Assembly (NCBI RefSeq): GCF_004571195.1
Contig: NZ_CP038271.1
Location: forward strand, 310,001 to 374,000
DNA length: 64,000 bases
Source: Legionella geestiana
GTDB taxonomy: Bacteria; Pseudomonadota; Gammaproteobacteria; Legionellales; Legionellaceae
Reading direction: 5' to 3'
Each line of letters starts with the position of its first letter. Positions within the stretch are counted from its first letter, which is position 1. Below the pieces are notes generated by a model. It saw only the letters and a list, made by a program, of their open reading frames with translations. It searched no databases and was not told the origin of the DNA. The position numbers and the translations under genes are program-made. Below are positions 17,072-26,545 of the stretch, in pieces.

Positions 17072-19864
17072 GTGCACAAGGTCGAGCACATCTTCGCCAC
17101 AGTAAGCGGCTATGGCCATGCGCGTGGCTTTGCGAAGACGAACTACTTCCTCCCATCCCGAACCCACAGGCTGTAAAGGCTCTCCAATGGTAACGGTAAC
17201 GCTCGCCGGGCTAAAAAGGTATGAGCCAGTACGCAGCCATTTTCGGGTGTTGGTCAGTGAAACTGGAACAATCGGTACGTTACTGTCCACCGCCAGTTGA
17301 AAGGCACCCGAACGAAACGGACGCAGGCCACTTGCAAAAGTAAATGTGCCCTCAGGAAAGAGGGTGACTGAATCACCTGCAGCCAGAGCTTCACCAATCA
17401 CGGCTGTATCCTCGAGATTTTTTGAAAACTCAAATCGGTCAACTGACAGCATACGAAGCTTTTTCAAAAAGAGCGAAATCCCCGGGCTTTTCATGAGCTC
17501 TTTTTTACCGACAAACCGCGTACCGGCAGGCAATACGGCTTGAAGCACCAGTGCATCCATGTAACTCGCATGGTTTGGACAATAAATACACGCTCCCTCT
17601 ATGGGCTTATCACTAAGATTTTTCACACGTACAGGCACCAGCAACAACATGCATAATCCGCGCGCGCATACTTTTAACCAGCGTGCCGCCAGTTTCTCAG
17701 GCATGAGAAGTGCCGGGGCTGCTGACAGTAAACCCGGGATTGCAATTATCAGTACGCTGTAGAGCGTATAGAGTACTCGCATGAGAAATCGTGGCCAGCC
17801 ACGCACTCGCTGGTAGAGGGAGCGCGCAACCAGTTTTGCAGCCTGCAGCGACATGCTGGCATGTTTGTCGCCTAAATCTCCCTTTAGATAGGCCTGCTTA
17901 CAGGCAGAACGCTGCAGTTTGCCACTGGATGTTTTTGGGATGCTTTGTGGTGGCACCAGCACGACTTTGTCCGGTGGAACGCCGAGTGCGAGGCTCACTT
18001 CATGAGTGATTTTACCCTCGAGCGCATGAAGGCCTTCCTGACTCTTATCGGCGGTTTCCGCCACAATTACCAGATGCTCGGTACCCGAATGTGCGTTTGA
18101 GACACCAAATGCCACCACACATCCGCGACGAATGCCAGGAATTTTACCCGTTACATCTTCAATGGTTTCGGGATAAAGGTTACGACCGGCTTTAATAATC
18201 AAATCTTTTTTACGACCAGTGATGTATAAGTCACCATTGGCAATATAGCCCAAATCTCCCGTGTCCCACCAGCCATCGTGCCATGCCGCAGCCGTGGCCT
18301 TGAGGTTACGGTAATATCCCTGCATGGCAGATGCCCCTCGAAACTGGATTTCTCCAATCTGACGCTCGCGAACTGGCTGACTCGCTGCATCAACGATACG
18401 AATTTCACTGTCTTCAATGGTGCGTCCCAGAGAGACAAATTCTACGGCATCCCCGCTGCCCGCAGGCTCTGCATAGCCTTCTGTTTCGAGGCGCTCGCGC
18501 TTAACACGGTCAATAATAAGTTCCGAACCCGGCACTGGAAAAGAAAGTCCAACGGTATTTTCAGCAAGGCCATAGACTGGATAGAGTGCGCTCTTCTGGA
18601 GGCCATACTTTTTAAACGTCTCATAAAAGCGGAGCAGCGTCTGGCTGTTAACCGCCTCCGCGCCATTTAACGCCAATCGCCATGAACTGAGGTCAAGGCC
18701 TTCTATGGCTTTGGGGTCAATTTTTTTGACGCAAAGGGCATAGGCAAAATTGGGACCTGCGGAAATAGTTCCACGGTGATAATGTATTGCCCACAGCCAG
18801 CGTTCAGGACGATTCAGGAAACTAAGCGGAGAAAAAATAGTAATTGGGATGCCAAAATAGAGGCTGCCAAGCCAGCTCATCAGCCCCATGTCATGGTACA
18901 AAGGCAGCCAGCTGACAAGAGAATCGCGCGCGCTGACTCCCATGGCCTTTCCTGATGAACGTATGTTTGACAGCATGCTTTGGTGTGTTATCAACACGCC
19001 CTTAGGATCGCCCGTACTTCCCGATGTGTATTGCACAATAACCGCATCTTCCGGGCGTCTAACTGTGCGCGAAGCAATGGGCTCATCATTCCCCAGTGAA
19101 GAGGCCAGTACGACTGCGCGCAGGCTGGGCACACTGCTTTTCAGGAGTTTGCCGAGCATGGAGGCGCCGGCAAAGGTTACAAGACAGCGCGCTTCTGCGT
19201 TGGCGAGAATGCGCGACTCACGCATCGCGTACTCGAGCAGCCTGTCGGGACGAAACGGTGGATACAACGGCACAGGAATCGCGCCAGCGAGCAGTATCCC
19301 CATGAAAGTTTTAAAAAACTCAAATCCCGTAGGTAACATAATGGCAACTGCATCATCATTACCTACCCCAAGCTTTTTCAGACCAGTGGCAACACGCTTT
19401 GCTGCATCAAGCAACTCCCCAAAGGTGAGCGGGAGTTCTTGTCCGCCCTCCTCCACAAGGTACATGTGTACCCTGTCAGGCTCTTGTTCTGCATGGTGAT
19501 AAAGCACATCCACCATAGTCTCCAGTGTATCAGGAGAGAGCAGCTGCAGGGTCGTTTCCTGCAGCAGAACGGATTTTACAGCCTCTGAAGGGAGGTCGGG
19601 TTTTGCAATTGCTGCCGCTTCTGCGATGGCACGCAGGGTATCTGACTGCGCCATTACCGCATCAGGAAAACGGATATCAAGGTTTTTTTCAATGCGGGTA
19701 AACAGTTCAACCTTACCAAGAGAATCTATACCAAGATCATTATCGAGCGATGCGTCAAGCGAAACGGCGCTAATAGCCCGTGACATTTCCTGCTCTTTAA
19801 GAAATTGGCGGGTAATAAAGAGAATAGCAGCTTCAGACTCTCTCTGACGGTCTTGTGATTCCAT
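17054..19864 (-). CDS. ACP - fatty acyl-AMP ligase - PlsC acyltransferase fusion
   Basis: Three enzymatic units in one 936-residue chain. Residues about 5-90 form an acyl-carrier-protein domain with the phosphopantetheine serine in LGIDSLGKVEL. Residues about 110-665 form an adenylate-forming ligase (VQYTSGSTGDPKGVLITH; WWDTGDLGYI; GRKKDLIIKAGRNLYPE). After a hydrophobic stretch (about 700-730), residues about 745-915 form a PlsC-type acyltransferase with the NHASYMDA (H-x4-D) and FPEGTF motifs. The likely work is activation of a fatty acid, loading on the built-in ACP, and transfer to a lipid acceptor at the membrane, so an acyl-ACP synthetase/lysolipid acyltransferase (Aas-like) role is a reasonable inference. 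Confidence 0.9.
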   Translation of the reverse strand: MESQDRQRESEAAILFITRQFLKEQEMSRAISAVSLDASLDNDLGIDSLGKVELFTRIEKNLDIRFPDAVMAQSDTLRAIAEAAAIAKPDLPSEAVKSVLLQETTLQLLSPDTLETMVDVLYHHAEQEPDRVHMYLVEEGGQELPLTFGELLDAAKRVATGLKKLGVGNDDAVAIMLPTGFEFFKTFMGILLAGAIPVPLYPPFRPDRLLEYAMRESRILANAEARCLVTFAGASMLGKLLKSSVPSLRAVVLASSLGNDEPIASRTVRRPEDAVIVQYTSGSTGDPKGVLITHQSMLSNIRSSGKAMGVSARDSLVSWLPLYHDMGLMSWLGSLYFGIPITIFSPLSFLNRPERWLWAIHYHRGTISAGPNFAYALCVKKIDPKAIEGLDLSSWRLALNGAEAVNSQTLLRFYETFKKYGLQKSALYPVYGLAENTVGLSFPVPGSELIIDRVKRERLETEGYAEPAGSGDAVEFVSLGRTIEDSEIRIVDAASQPVRERQIGEIQFRGASAMQGYYRNLKATAAAWHDGWWDTGDLGYIANGDLYITGRKKDLIIKAGRNLYPETIEDVTGKIPGIRRGCVVAFGVSNAHSGTEHLVIVAETADKSQEGLHALEGKITHEVSLALGVPPDKVVLVPPQSIPKTSSGKLQRSACKQAYLKGDLGDKHASMSLQAAKLVARSLYQRVRGWPRFLMRVLYTLYSVLIIAIPGLLSAAPALLMPEKLAARWLKVCARGLCMLLLVPVRVKNLSDKPIEGACIYCPNHASYMDALVLQAVLPAGTRFVGKKELMKSPGISLFLKKLRMLSVDRFEFSKNLEDTAVIGEALAAGDSVTLFPEGTFTFASGLRPFRSGAFQLAVDSNVPIVPVSLTNTRKWLRTGSYLFSPASVTVTIGEPLQPVGSGWEEVVRLRKATRMAIAAYCGEDVLDLVHSGPER

Positions 19865-20047
19865 GAATCATCCTTATCTCATGCGGTCACTGAAGCGTAA
19901 CCTTTCACCACGTACCCCGAAAAGTGATATTTGGCGCATAATGCACTATGGACAACCTGCACTCAAATCTGGCTTTTCCCCTTAAGCATTCAAAGTATGG
20001 TGAATTGTCACACTGAAGCAATGCATCACGTGGAAGGGGAAGCTTCA

Positions 20048-20077
20048 GGATGCGCTATGTACAATAATAGCACATCC
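20048..20077 (-). terminator. Possible terminator hairpin after rplI
   Basis: An 11-bp inverted repeat (GGATGYGCTAT and its complement, one G-U pair on the transcript) with an 8-nt loop lies 11 nt beyond the rplI stop. No T-run follows in the minus direction, so intrinsic termination is uncertain; the hairpin may instead protect the transcript end. Confidence 0.4.
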
Positions 20078-20088
20078 CGAAAAAATGG

Positions 20089-20538
20089 TTACTTGGAGGC
20101 AACCACTTCAACCTGGAGGTAAGCAGTGACATCACCGTGTACCTGCACTTCAATCGTGTAAGCACCCAATGAGTGAATAGGACCATCTGGCAGGGAAATT
20201 TCGCGACGGGCGACATCAATTGAACGAGCACGCAGTGCATCGATAATGTCAGAAGCTCCTACTGAACCGTACAGCTTTCCTTCGTCGCTGGCCATCGCAG
20301 GAATCTGGATGGTTACATCGTTAAGAACTGCGGCACGCTGCTCAGCTTTTGCAAGATCCTGGCTGGCCTTTTTCTCAAGCTCCGCACGACGCGCTTCAAA
20401 ATGCTCAAGGTTTTTTACCGTTGCGAAAACGGCTTTTCCCTGAGGAATCAGGAAGTTTCTTCCGTACCCTGGTTTAACATCGACCTTGTCGCCAAGGTTA
20501 CCGAGATTTCTCACTTTTTCAAGAAGTATAACCTGCAT
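20089..20538 (-). CDS. rplI: 50S ribosomal protein L9
   Basis: Ribosomal protein L9 of 149 residues. The N-terminal domain [17 protein letters not shown] and [13 protein letters not shown] is unmistakable. A long connecting helix (about residues 40-75) leads to the C-terminal rRNA-binding domain. The in-frame ATG at 20562 would add 8 unrelated residues, and the start at 20538 restores the standard N-terminus. Last gene of the rpsF-rpsR-rplI operon. Confidence 0.98.
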   Translation of the reverse strand: MQVILLEKVRNLGNLGDKVDVKPGYGRNFLIPQGKAVFATVKNLEHFEARRAELEKKASQDLAKAEQRAAVLNDVTIQIPAMASDEGKLYGSVGASDIIDALRARSIDVARREISLPDGPIHSLGAYTIEVQVHGDVTAYLQVEVVASK

Positions 20539-20618
20539 AACACATACCCTCTGTTCGGGCACTGTTTATCAATGACAGACAGCGCCACACGTTCTGGTTT
20601 ACAAATCCCCGACACCCC

Positions 20619-20846
20619 TTAACGGTGGCTGTCGCAATATGGCAGCAGAGCCAGAAAACGGGCCAGTTTGATAGACTTGGCCAGCTGACGCTGGAAGCGG
20701 GTTTGCGTTCCGGTGATACGGCTTGGAACAATTTTGCCGGACTCGGAAATATAGTTTTTCAGCATGACGATATCTTTATAATCAATCTCGTGCGCCGCAT
20801 CGCCGGTGAATCGGCAGACTTTTTTTCTTCGAAAATAAGCAGACAT
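20619..20846 (-). CDS. rpsR: 30S ribosomal protein S18
   Basis: Ribosomal protein S18 of 75 residues, ending in the typical basic tail [15 protein letters not shown]. The central segment [20 protein letters not shown] is the family signature. It lies 13 nt after rpsF. The priB gene, which sits between rpsF and rpsR in enterobacteria, is absent. Confidence 0.98.
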   Translation of the reverse strand: MSAYFRRKKVCRFTGDAAHEIDYKDIVMLKNYISESGKIVPSRITGTQTRFQRQLAKSIKLARFLALLPYCDSHR

Positions 20847-20859
20847 GGGTGTATTCCTC

Positions 20860-21204
20860 TCAAACGTCGCGTTTGTCTTTTTCTTTATCTTTTTTCATCA
20901 GGGCGGATTCGCCGGTAATGGCTTCTTTCTTGTTGATGATAAGATTGCGCAGAATGGCGTCATTGAACTTGAACATGTTTTTAAGTTCGTCAAGCGCTTC
21001 CTGATTACATTCAATGTTTAACAGAATATAGTGTGCCTTGTGCACATCCTGGATGGTGTACGCAAGCTGACGGCGACCCCAGTCTTCTTTACGATGGACG
21101 ATACCACCATGTTTGCCGATAACGGCTTCGTACCGCTCAACCATAGCGGGAACCTGCTCGCTCTGATCGGGGTGGACAAGAAATACAATCTCATAATGAC
21201 GCAT
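20860..21204 (-). CDS. rpsF: 30S ribosomal protein S6
   Basis: Ribosomal protein S6, 114 residues from the ATG at 21204, which follows a good AAGGAG ribosome-binding site. The N-terminus [17 protein letters not shown] and the [12 protein letters not shown] segment are diagnostic. The open frame extends much further upstream (to 21540), but that part is not ribosomal protein and partly overlaps csrA on the other strand. The C-terminal tail is rich in Lys, Asp and Glu, as in many S6 proteins. Confidence 0.97.
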   Translation of the reverse strand: MRHYEIVFLVHPDQSEQVPAMVERYEAVIGKHGGIVHRKEDWGRRQLAYTIQDVHKAHYILLNIECNQEALDELKNMFKFNDAILRNLIINKKEAITGESALMKKDKEKDKRDV

Positions 21205-21399
21205 GAAGTCTCCTTGTGGATACGCCTTCCAGGAAAAGTCCGGTAAGGCAAGGTTAAAACCGCACGATGATACCTGATTCACCCTTTTTGCGCAACGCAT
21301 TTTTTCAATACAGCGCCACTTCAGCATTGGAGATTTGATGAGGCATTGCTTTTGCAGACCTGTTGAGCTATAACGTTCAAAAAAAAGCGTTTTTCTCTC

Positions 21400-21609
21400 A
21401 TGAATATACTGATGCTGCCTTTTGAGGAACCCCTGACCATTACCGTGAATGGTGAGAAAGTTTCCCTCGTTGCCTTTCGCACGCTCGAACACGGAAATAT
21501 CAAATTTGGCGTTGAAGCTCCACGATCGCTCAAGGTGCACCGTGAAGAAATATATCAGGCGATTCTACAGAAACAGGCAGGCGCTCCATCCCGCGACGAA
21601 GACGCGTGA
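21400..21609 (+). CDS. Divergent CsrA/RsmA-family RNA-binding regulator
   Basis: Small (69-residue) CsrA-family protein. The C-terminal half is well conserved ([20 protein letters not shown]), including the Arg of VHREEIY that contacts GGA motifs in target mRNAs. The N-terminal RNA-binding strand is altered: the usual MLILTRR is replaced by MNILMLPF, which loses the conserved Arg pair. It may therefore have changed RNA specificity, or act by forming dimers with the main CsrA. Legionella-type genomes carry several csrA paralogues. The 3' part overlaps the frame of the next gene. Confidence 0.85.
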   Translation: MNILMLPFEEPLTITVNGEKVSLVAFRTLEHGNIKFGVEAPRSLKVHREEIYQAILQKQAGAPSRDEDA

Positions 21610-22459
21610 TATCATTCTCGCGGGCGCGCTCTCACTGTCGTTCGCCCTTTATGCATTCACCTGGAATCATGCGCACACCCATTATCCGGGGGTAAATTAT
21701 TTCGTTGATGCGCCACCGCTTTTCACCCTCCTGACTGGTTTGCTGTACGCAGGGTGCAGGCTGCAGTTTGGCACACATTCTCCTGTGACCATCCGAGTAC
21801 GCGAATTCTTCTTTTTTACGCTGATGCTTTGCATTATCCTTATTATGACCAACGCCGTACAGTTCACGCCTTTTAAACCGATTGACAGCGCGCTGTATGC
21901 GTTTGATGGCGCCCTTCATCTGGACGTTTCGCATTCGATGACGTGGTTGCAGAGCTATCCGATTCTGGAGCGCTGGTTGTGGTTCTGTTACAAATACCTT
22001 GCGTATGAAATTATTACCATACCTCTCCTCGTTATTCTTGCAGGACACATCGAACACTTGCGTGAATACTACTTTATGATGCTGGCCACAGCCTTTGTGG
22101 GCTTTATGATTTACTATTTTTTCCCGACAACAGCTCCAGCGAGTATACTTGATAATCCGCGCTTTACCGCACAACAGTATGCAACCGGCCTAAAGTTTTG
22201 GCAGATTCACCACTATATCCCCCCGACAACAGGCGATGGAGGCATGATTTCCCTGCCTTCCTATCACGTTATCTGGGCTTTTCTCTGCCTGCGACTGACG
22301 CGAATGTGGGCCTTGGTCTATTACCCGCTTTGGATATATACAGCATCACTGATTGCATCCTGCGTGCTGCTTGGATGGCATTATTACATTGATATTGCCG
22401 CGAGTTTTGTGATAGTGGGATTATCCCACCATGTCTGGCAAAGACGCCGAACCCCTTAG
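21449..22459 (+). CDS. PAP2-like integral membrane protein
   Basis: Membrane protein with about six hydrophobic segments from residue 55 onward. The C-terminal motifs [16 protein letters not shown] and [13 protein letters not shown] match the C2 (S-x-x-x-H) and C3 (H-x3-D) motifs of the PAP2/inositol-phosphotransferase-like group (phosphatases or transferases of lipid phosphates). The start is uncertain: the only early ATG (21449) lies within csrA in another reading frame. The first 53 residues then look non-conserved, so a non-ATG start near the csrA stop, coupled to csrA translation, is possible. Confidence 0.75.
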   Translation: MVRKFPSLPFARSNTEISNLALKLHDRSRCTVKKYIRRFYRNRQALHPATKTRDIILAGALSLSFALYAFTWNHAHTHYPGVNYFVDAPPLFTLLTGLLYAGCRLQFGTHSPVTIRVREFFFFTLMLCIILIMTNAVQFTPFKPIDSALYAFDGALHLDVSHSMTWLQSYPILERWLWFCYKYLAYEIITIPLLVILAGHIEHLREYYFMMLATAFVGFMIYYFFPTTAPASILDNPRFTAQQYATGLKFWQIHHYIPPTTGDGGMISLPSYHVIWAFLCLRLTRMWALVYYPLWIYTASLIASCVLLGWHYYIDIAASFVIVGLSHHVWQRRRTP

Positions 22460-22567
22460 CCCACGGTTTGTGACAGAAAAAAAACGGTTGATGATGAGTC
22501 CTGCCTTTGTACCGGATAATTTAGGGCGTGTCCTCATTACTTTCATGAGTGAGCCAACTATATCGGT

Positions 22568-22766
22568 AACGCAAACGGGCACGCAGACGTTAACGTGAAG
22601 GTACGCGCTCTTGCGCGCATTTGAATGAACGGCAACGGCCAATCAATACGTACTCGAGATAATGCAGGTGTAAACGCTACGCAAAGCTGCAAGCGCACTG
22701 CAAAAAACAATCAAACAACCGCGCTGGCGCGACAATAACGTGAACGTCTGCGTGCCCGTTTGCGTT
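22568..22766. repeat. 199-nt segment bounded by 24-nt perfect inverted repeats
   Basis: The left arm (22568-22591, starting AACGCAAACGGGCACG) is the exact reverse complement of the right arm (22743-22766, ending GCCCGTTTGCGTT). The 151-nt interior has no gene. The layout resembles a miniature inverted-repeat element, but no flanking target duplication is obvious. A structured RNA or a decayed insertion sequence are alternatives. Confidence 0.6.
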
Positions 22767-22873
22767 TCCGAAAGCCTCGCTTCAATACCCGATAGATGCA
22801 ACTTTGTACGTGTCTTTTATACCTTAAAAAAATTGTCCGGCACAAAGGGGTCCTGCTACGGCACCTGACTGCT

Positions 22874-22907
22874 ATCAGGGTCTCTTAACTGTTTAAGAGA
22901 CCCTGAT
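22874..22907. terminator. 15-bp perfect stem-loop between convergent genes
   Basis: ATCAGGGTCTCTTAA, a 4-nt loop (CTGT), then its exact complement. It lies 10 nt downstream of the fadB-like stop on the minus strand and after the PAP2 gene on the plus strand. It has no T-run on either side. The position between convergent genes suggests a bidirectional terminator, but factor-dependent or only mRNA-end stabilising. Confidence 0.5.
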
Positions 22908-22917
22908 GTGTTTCCCG

Positions 22918-24966
22918 TCATTCACTGACAGTTTCAGGCTTTACAACAAGGGCTTCGCGCTGAAAACGCTCACCAAACCGTGCGGAAAGTTCAGTAAACA
23001 ACGCGCTAAGGCGCTCTTCACCGCAGCTTTGAGCATAGTGCATGGGGCCACCGCGAAAAGGAGCGAAGCCAGTCGCGAAAATCATGCCGGCATCGAGCAA
23101 ATCGGCATCTGCAACCACCCCTTCCCGCAGACAGGCAGTGGATTCATTGACCATGCGCAGCACCAGACGCTCAGCAATTTCACGCTGTTGCTCAGGCGTG
23201 CAGCTGGCTTTGCCACGCACAGGACGCCCATCGCGGTAGCGATAGAATCCTTCACCGGATTTGCGACCGAGTTTCCCCTGAGCGACCATTTGACGCAGCT
23301 TTGCCGGCACGGTTCCACCAAAATGACCGGTCAGATTTTCGGCAACGGCAAGGCATACATCCATTCCAACAGTATCTGCCATCTCGACAGGCCCCATCAT
23401 CATCCCAAACGCCTTTGCCGCCTCATCAATCGACTCACCGCTAAAGCCTTCCTCGAGCAGCTGCATGCACTCCATAAGGTAGGGCATCAGCACACGGTTT
23501 ACGAGAAAGCCGGGGCTTGATTTAACCGGCAGGGGCAAACGCCCAATCTGGTTGACAAAGGCACACGCATCATTTGCGACTGAGGTCGAAGTCTGCTGGC
23601 TGCTGACCACTTCCACCAGTTCCATGCGTGACACTGGATTGAAGAAATGAATCCCCACCAGACGCTCAGGGTGCTTCATCACCTGGTTTATCTCATCGAG
23701 TGGAATACTGGAGGTATTGGTGGCGAGAATCGCGTCCTTACGCGCAAGCGCTTCCATTTGACGCATAATGTTCTGCTTGACCTCGAGATTCTCAAACACC
23801 GCCTCAATAATGACATCTGCCTGCGCCATCCCGTGACCATTGGGATCGGGGATAAGTCTGTCCATTGCATCCTGAATGGGGCGTGGTTTTTTAAGTTTTT
23901 TACGGTAGAGCGCATGCGCCCGGGCGATGGCAGGCGCAATCCTCTCGCTGCCGGTATCCTGAAGTGTGACCCGTAAACCACGCAGTGCGCACCATGCAGC
24001 AATGTCGCCCCCCATGACTCCCGCGCCAATCACATGCACATGTTTCGCTGCAAAGCCCGTGTCTTTGGCGAAAGCCTTAAGGCGTTCTCGCAGAAAAAAC
24101 ACGCGAATAAGGTTCTTGACCGTATCACCTTCTGATACCAGCCGTTCAACGGAATCGGCTTCCTTCAGATAGGCACGCTCCCCCGCCCCGCCTTCTTTCT
24201 CCCATAAGTCAACCACTGCAAATGGCGCCGGATAATGTTCTTTACGGATTTTCTTAGCCACCTGAGTGCGAAAGACGCGCGCGAGAAGCGGGCGCACCCA
24301 GACGAGATTGCTCAGAGCCTCGAGGAAGCCGGGTTTATGCGGTGCGGGTTTATTCTGCACAAAACGAATGCATGCACGGCGCAACTGACGTACCGGCACA
24401 ACATCATCCACAACACCCAGCTGCTTCGCGCGGGAGGCAGAGAGTGGCGCGCCGGTAAGAATGACCTGTGACAGTGCCGCAAATCCACCGATGAGACGCG
24501 GCAGGCGCACGGTTCCACCCCAGCCGGGATGGATGCCGAGCAACACCTCAGGCAGTCCAAGGCGAGTATCTCTTGCGTCACTGGCAACGCGATAGCGACA
24601 GGCGAGCGCAAGCTCAAGACCGCCCCCCATGCAAAAACCGTCAATCATTGCTACCGTAGGAATCCCGAGCGCTTCAAGCCGGGAAAATACCGCCTGTCCT
24701 TTACGAATAAAGTCAACTGCCTGCGCGGGGTTGCTGAGGCCGGCAATCGCGTTGACATCGGCTCCCGCCACAAACCCCTTAGGCTTTGCAGACCAGATTA
24801 TGAGCCCTTTGGCGTCACTCATCGCGGCAATTTCCTGCAACAGGCTGTTCAGCTCATCGAGCACTTCGTCGTTAATGCTGTTCACGGAGTTTCCAGCGCG
24901 GTCCATGCCAAGCCACACGATGTTTTCCGCGTCTTTTTCCAGACGCCAGTGTTTGTAATTACTCAT
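22918..24966 (-). CDS. fadB: Fatty acid oxidation alpha subunit: enoyl-CoA hydratase/3-hydroxyacyl-CoA dehydrogenase
   Basis: Bifunctional beta-oxidation enzyme of 682 residues. Residues about 1-190 form the crotonase (hydratase) domain, with the oxyanion-hole segments AKPKGFVAGADVNAI and DGFCMGGGLELALACR and the catalytic region LPEVLLGIHPGWGGT. From about residue 310 comes the NAD-binding 3-hydroxyacyl-CoA dehydrogenase part (HVIGAGVMGGDIAAW; VGIHFFNPVSRMELVEVV). The last 190 residues are its C-terminal domains. The length is close to FadJ/FadB (about 715). The start overlaps the thiolase stop by 1 nt, so the two subunits are cotranslated. FadB and FadJ types cannot be separated by eye. Confidence 0.93.
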   Translation of the reverse strand: MSNYKHWRLEKDAENIVWLGMDRAGNSVNSINDEVLDELNSLLQEIAAMSDAKGLIIWSAKPKGFVAGADVNAIAGLSNPAQAVDFIRKGQAVFSRLEALGIPTVAMIDGFCMGGGLELALACRYRVASDARDTRLGLPEVLLGIHPGWGGTVRLPRLIGGFAALSQVILTGAPLSASRAKQLGVVDDVVPVRQLRRACIRFVQNKPAPHKPGFLEALSNLVWVRPLLARVFRTQVAKKIRKEHYPAPFAVVDLWEKEGGAGERAYLKEADSVERLVSEGDTVKNLIRVFFLRERLKAFAKDTGFAAKHVHVIGAGVMGGDIAAWCALRGLRVTLQDTGSERIAPAIARAHALYRKKLKKPRPIQDAMDRLIPDPNGHGMAQADVIIEAVFENLEVKQNIMRQMEALARKDAILATNTSSIPLDEINQVMKHPERLVGIHFFNPVSRMELVEVVSSQQTSTSVANDACAFVNQIGRLPLPVKSSPGFLVNRVLMPYLMECMQLLEEGFSGESIDEAAKAFGMMMGPVEMADTVGMDVCLAVAENLTGHFGGTVPAKLRQMVAQGKLGRKSGEGFYRYRDGRPVRGKASCTPEQQREIAERLVLRMVNESTACLREGVVADADLLDAGMIFATGFAPFRGGPMHYAQSCGEERLSALFTELSARFGERFQREALVVKPETVSE

Positions 24967-26276
24967 TATTCCTTAGCCTCCGTCACATGTTCCAGATACA
25001 TGGCACCACCCTGTCCGCCACCAATACAAATTGCAGCCATGGCCTTTTCTCCCGGCTCTTTGAGTGATTGCAGCGCATGCAGCACAATCCGTGCCCCACT
25101 GGCACCAATAGGATGACCCAGTGCGATGGCGCCGCCATCGGGATTTAGGGAATCAAGCGATGGTGCGCCGGGGGCTTTATCAAGGCCGAGCTCGTTCCGG
25201 CAATAGGCATCATCTTCCCATGCGGCAAGACAGGCGAGAACCTGGGCGGCGAAGGCTTCGTTAATTTCCCAGTGTTTGACATCCGAGGGCACAAGCCCCT
25301 GTCGCTGAAGGATGGGAGTTGCAGCGTGAACCGGTCCGAGCCCCATTTGAGCGGGATCAAGTGCCGCCCATTGTGAATCCACAATGCGACCCAAAACTTT
25401 CAGGCCATATTTTTTAACAGCATCAGCGCTTGCGAGCAGCAGCATACACGCGCCGTCTGTTACCTGCGAACTGTTACCCGCCGTCACCATGCCATATTTT
25501 TTATCAAAATAGGGTTTAAGCCCTGCAAGTTTTTCCGGTGTGCTGTCGCTCCTGACGCCATCATCAGCTGCATACACGCGGCCACGGCTGTCAATCATTG
25601 GCACTACTTCCTGCATGCGACCGTCTTTGACTGCCTGCAGGACCTTCTGGTGACTACGGGCGGCAAAGGCGTCCATCTGTTCGCGTGTAATGCCGAAGCG
25701 AAACGCGAGATTTTCTGCCGTTTGTCCCATGTTGAGTCCAACGATGGGGTCGGTCAGTCCGCGCAGAAGCGCTATTACCGGCGCCAGAAACGAGGGGCGC
25801 AGTTTCAGCAGCAGTCCGGCACGTTGTCCGGCTGATTTTGCGGAAAACCAGCTTGCAAGCCAGGCGGCCATTTTCTGGTTGAAAAGCAGTGGCGCATGGC
25901 TCATGGCATCAGTGCCGCCTGCCAGAACAAGATCACAACGTCCCATTGCGATATCCTGCGCCGCATTGTCAAGCGCCTGCATGCCGGAAGCGCAATTACG
26001 CATGACCGTAAATGCCGGAACGCTGCTGCCACACCCCAGTCGCAGTGCGACAACGCGCGCTATATTCGCTTCATCGGGGCCTGGCATCGCGCACCCAAGA
26101 ATGACTTCATCAAGTGCATCAGGGCTGAAGGGCTGGCGCGAGAGCAGTTCCCGTCCGGCCATAACGGCCAAATCTCCGCTCCCAAACGGCCCAACGCCGC
26201 GCGCTTTCAGGAAAGGAGTGCGGCAGCCATCGACCACATACACCCCTCTCCCCGCCAAATTTGACTTCTGCTTCAT
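24966..26276 (-). CDS. fadI: Acetyl-CoA C-acyltransferase (thiolase), beta-oxidation beta subunit
   Basis: Thiolase of 436 residues, the same length as E. coli FadI. The acyl-accepting Cys lies in VMRNCASGMQALDNA, the His region in GGAIALGHPIGASGAR, and the second Cys in CIGGGQGGAMYLE. NEAFAAQVLA is the usual thiolase motif. It releases acetyl-CoA in the last step of each beta-oxidation cycle and pairs with the downstream hydratase/dehydrogenase subunit. The order thiolase then alpha subunit matches fadIJ rather than fadBA. The ATG follows AGGAGG. Confidence 0.9.
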   Translation of the reverse strand: MKQKSNLAGRGVYVVDGCRTPFLKARGVGPFGSGDLAVMAGRELLSRQPFSPDALDEVILGCAMPGPDEANIARVVALRLGCGSSVPAFTVMRNCASGMQALDNAAQDIAMGRCDLVLAGGTDAMSHAPLLFNQKMAAWLASWFSAKSAGQRAGLLLKLRPSFLAPVIALLRGLTDPIVGLNMGQTAENLAFRFGITREQMDAFAARSHQKVLQAVKDGRMQEVVPMIDSRGRVYAADDGVRSDSTPEKLAGLKPYFDKKYGMVTAGNSSQVTDGACMLLLASADAVKKYGLKVLGRIVDSQWAALDPAQMGLGPVHAATPILQRQGLVPSDVKHWEINEAFAAQVLACLAAWEDDAYCRNELGLDKAPGAPSLDSLNPDGGAIALGHPIGASGARIVLHALQSLKEPGEKAMAAICIGGGQGGAMYLEHVTEAKE

Positions 26277-26405
26277 CGTTCCTCCTGAAAAGATTGCCGT
26301 GCCTCGCGGCGCTTAGCTGCACCAAAGATAGCAGTATTCTAAGGGTTTTGGAAATTACCTGCGAAATCAATTTTTTGCGAAAAAACAAATTTTACCAAAA
26401 ACCCA

Positions 26406-26433
26406 TTGACGGGCGTTTTAGAGCTGCTATAAT
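26406..26433 (+). promoter_or_regulatory. Sigma-70 promoter of the tRNA pair
   Basis: TTGACG (26406-26411) and TATAAT (26428-26433) separated by 16 nt, a near-consensus promoter. It lies 15 nt upstream of the first base of tRNA-Ser and likely drives both tRNAs. Confidence 0.85.
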
Positions 26434-26448
26434 CGCCAACCATTGAAC

Positions 26449-26538
26449 GGAGAGATGGCCGAGTGGTCGAAGGCGCTCCCCTGCTAAGGGAGTATGGGGG
26501 AAACCCCATCGAGGGTTCGAATCCCTCTTTCTCCGCCA
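26449..26538 (+). tRNA. tRNA-Ser (anticodon GCT)
   Basis: A 90-nt class II tRNA with a 7-bp acceptor stem (GGAGAGA with TTTCTCC), a D-arm, the anticodon loop CTGCTAA giving GCT, a long GC-rich variable arm (TGGGGGAAACCCCA), the T-loop GGTTCGAATCC and an encoded 3' CCA. It reads AGC/AGU serine codons. Confidence 0.97.
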
Positions 26539-26545
26539 AGAAAAC

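Larger units (their letters stand above)
22460..22917. other. Intergenic region with two inverted-repeat structures
   Basis: A 458-nt space between two convergent genes that holds no convincing coding frame. It contains a pair of 24-nt perfect inverted repeats about 150 nt apart (22568-22591 and 22743-22766) and a 15-bp perfect hairpin (22874-22907), listed separately. Nothing else is recognised in it. Confidence 0.6.

Noticed and set aside
22421-22642. Small minus-strand frame of 73 residues in the fadB-PAP2 intergenic space
   Set aside because: It includes one arm of the inverted repeat and the end of the PAP2 gene, and shows no protein-like pattern.
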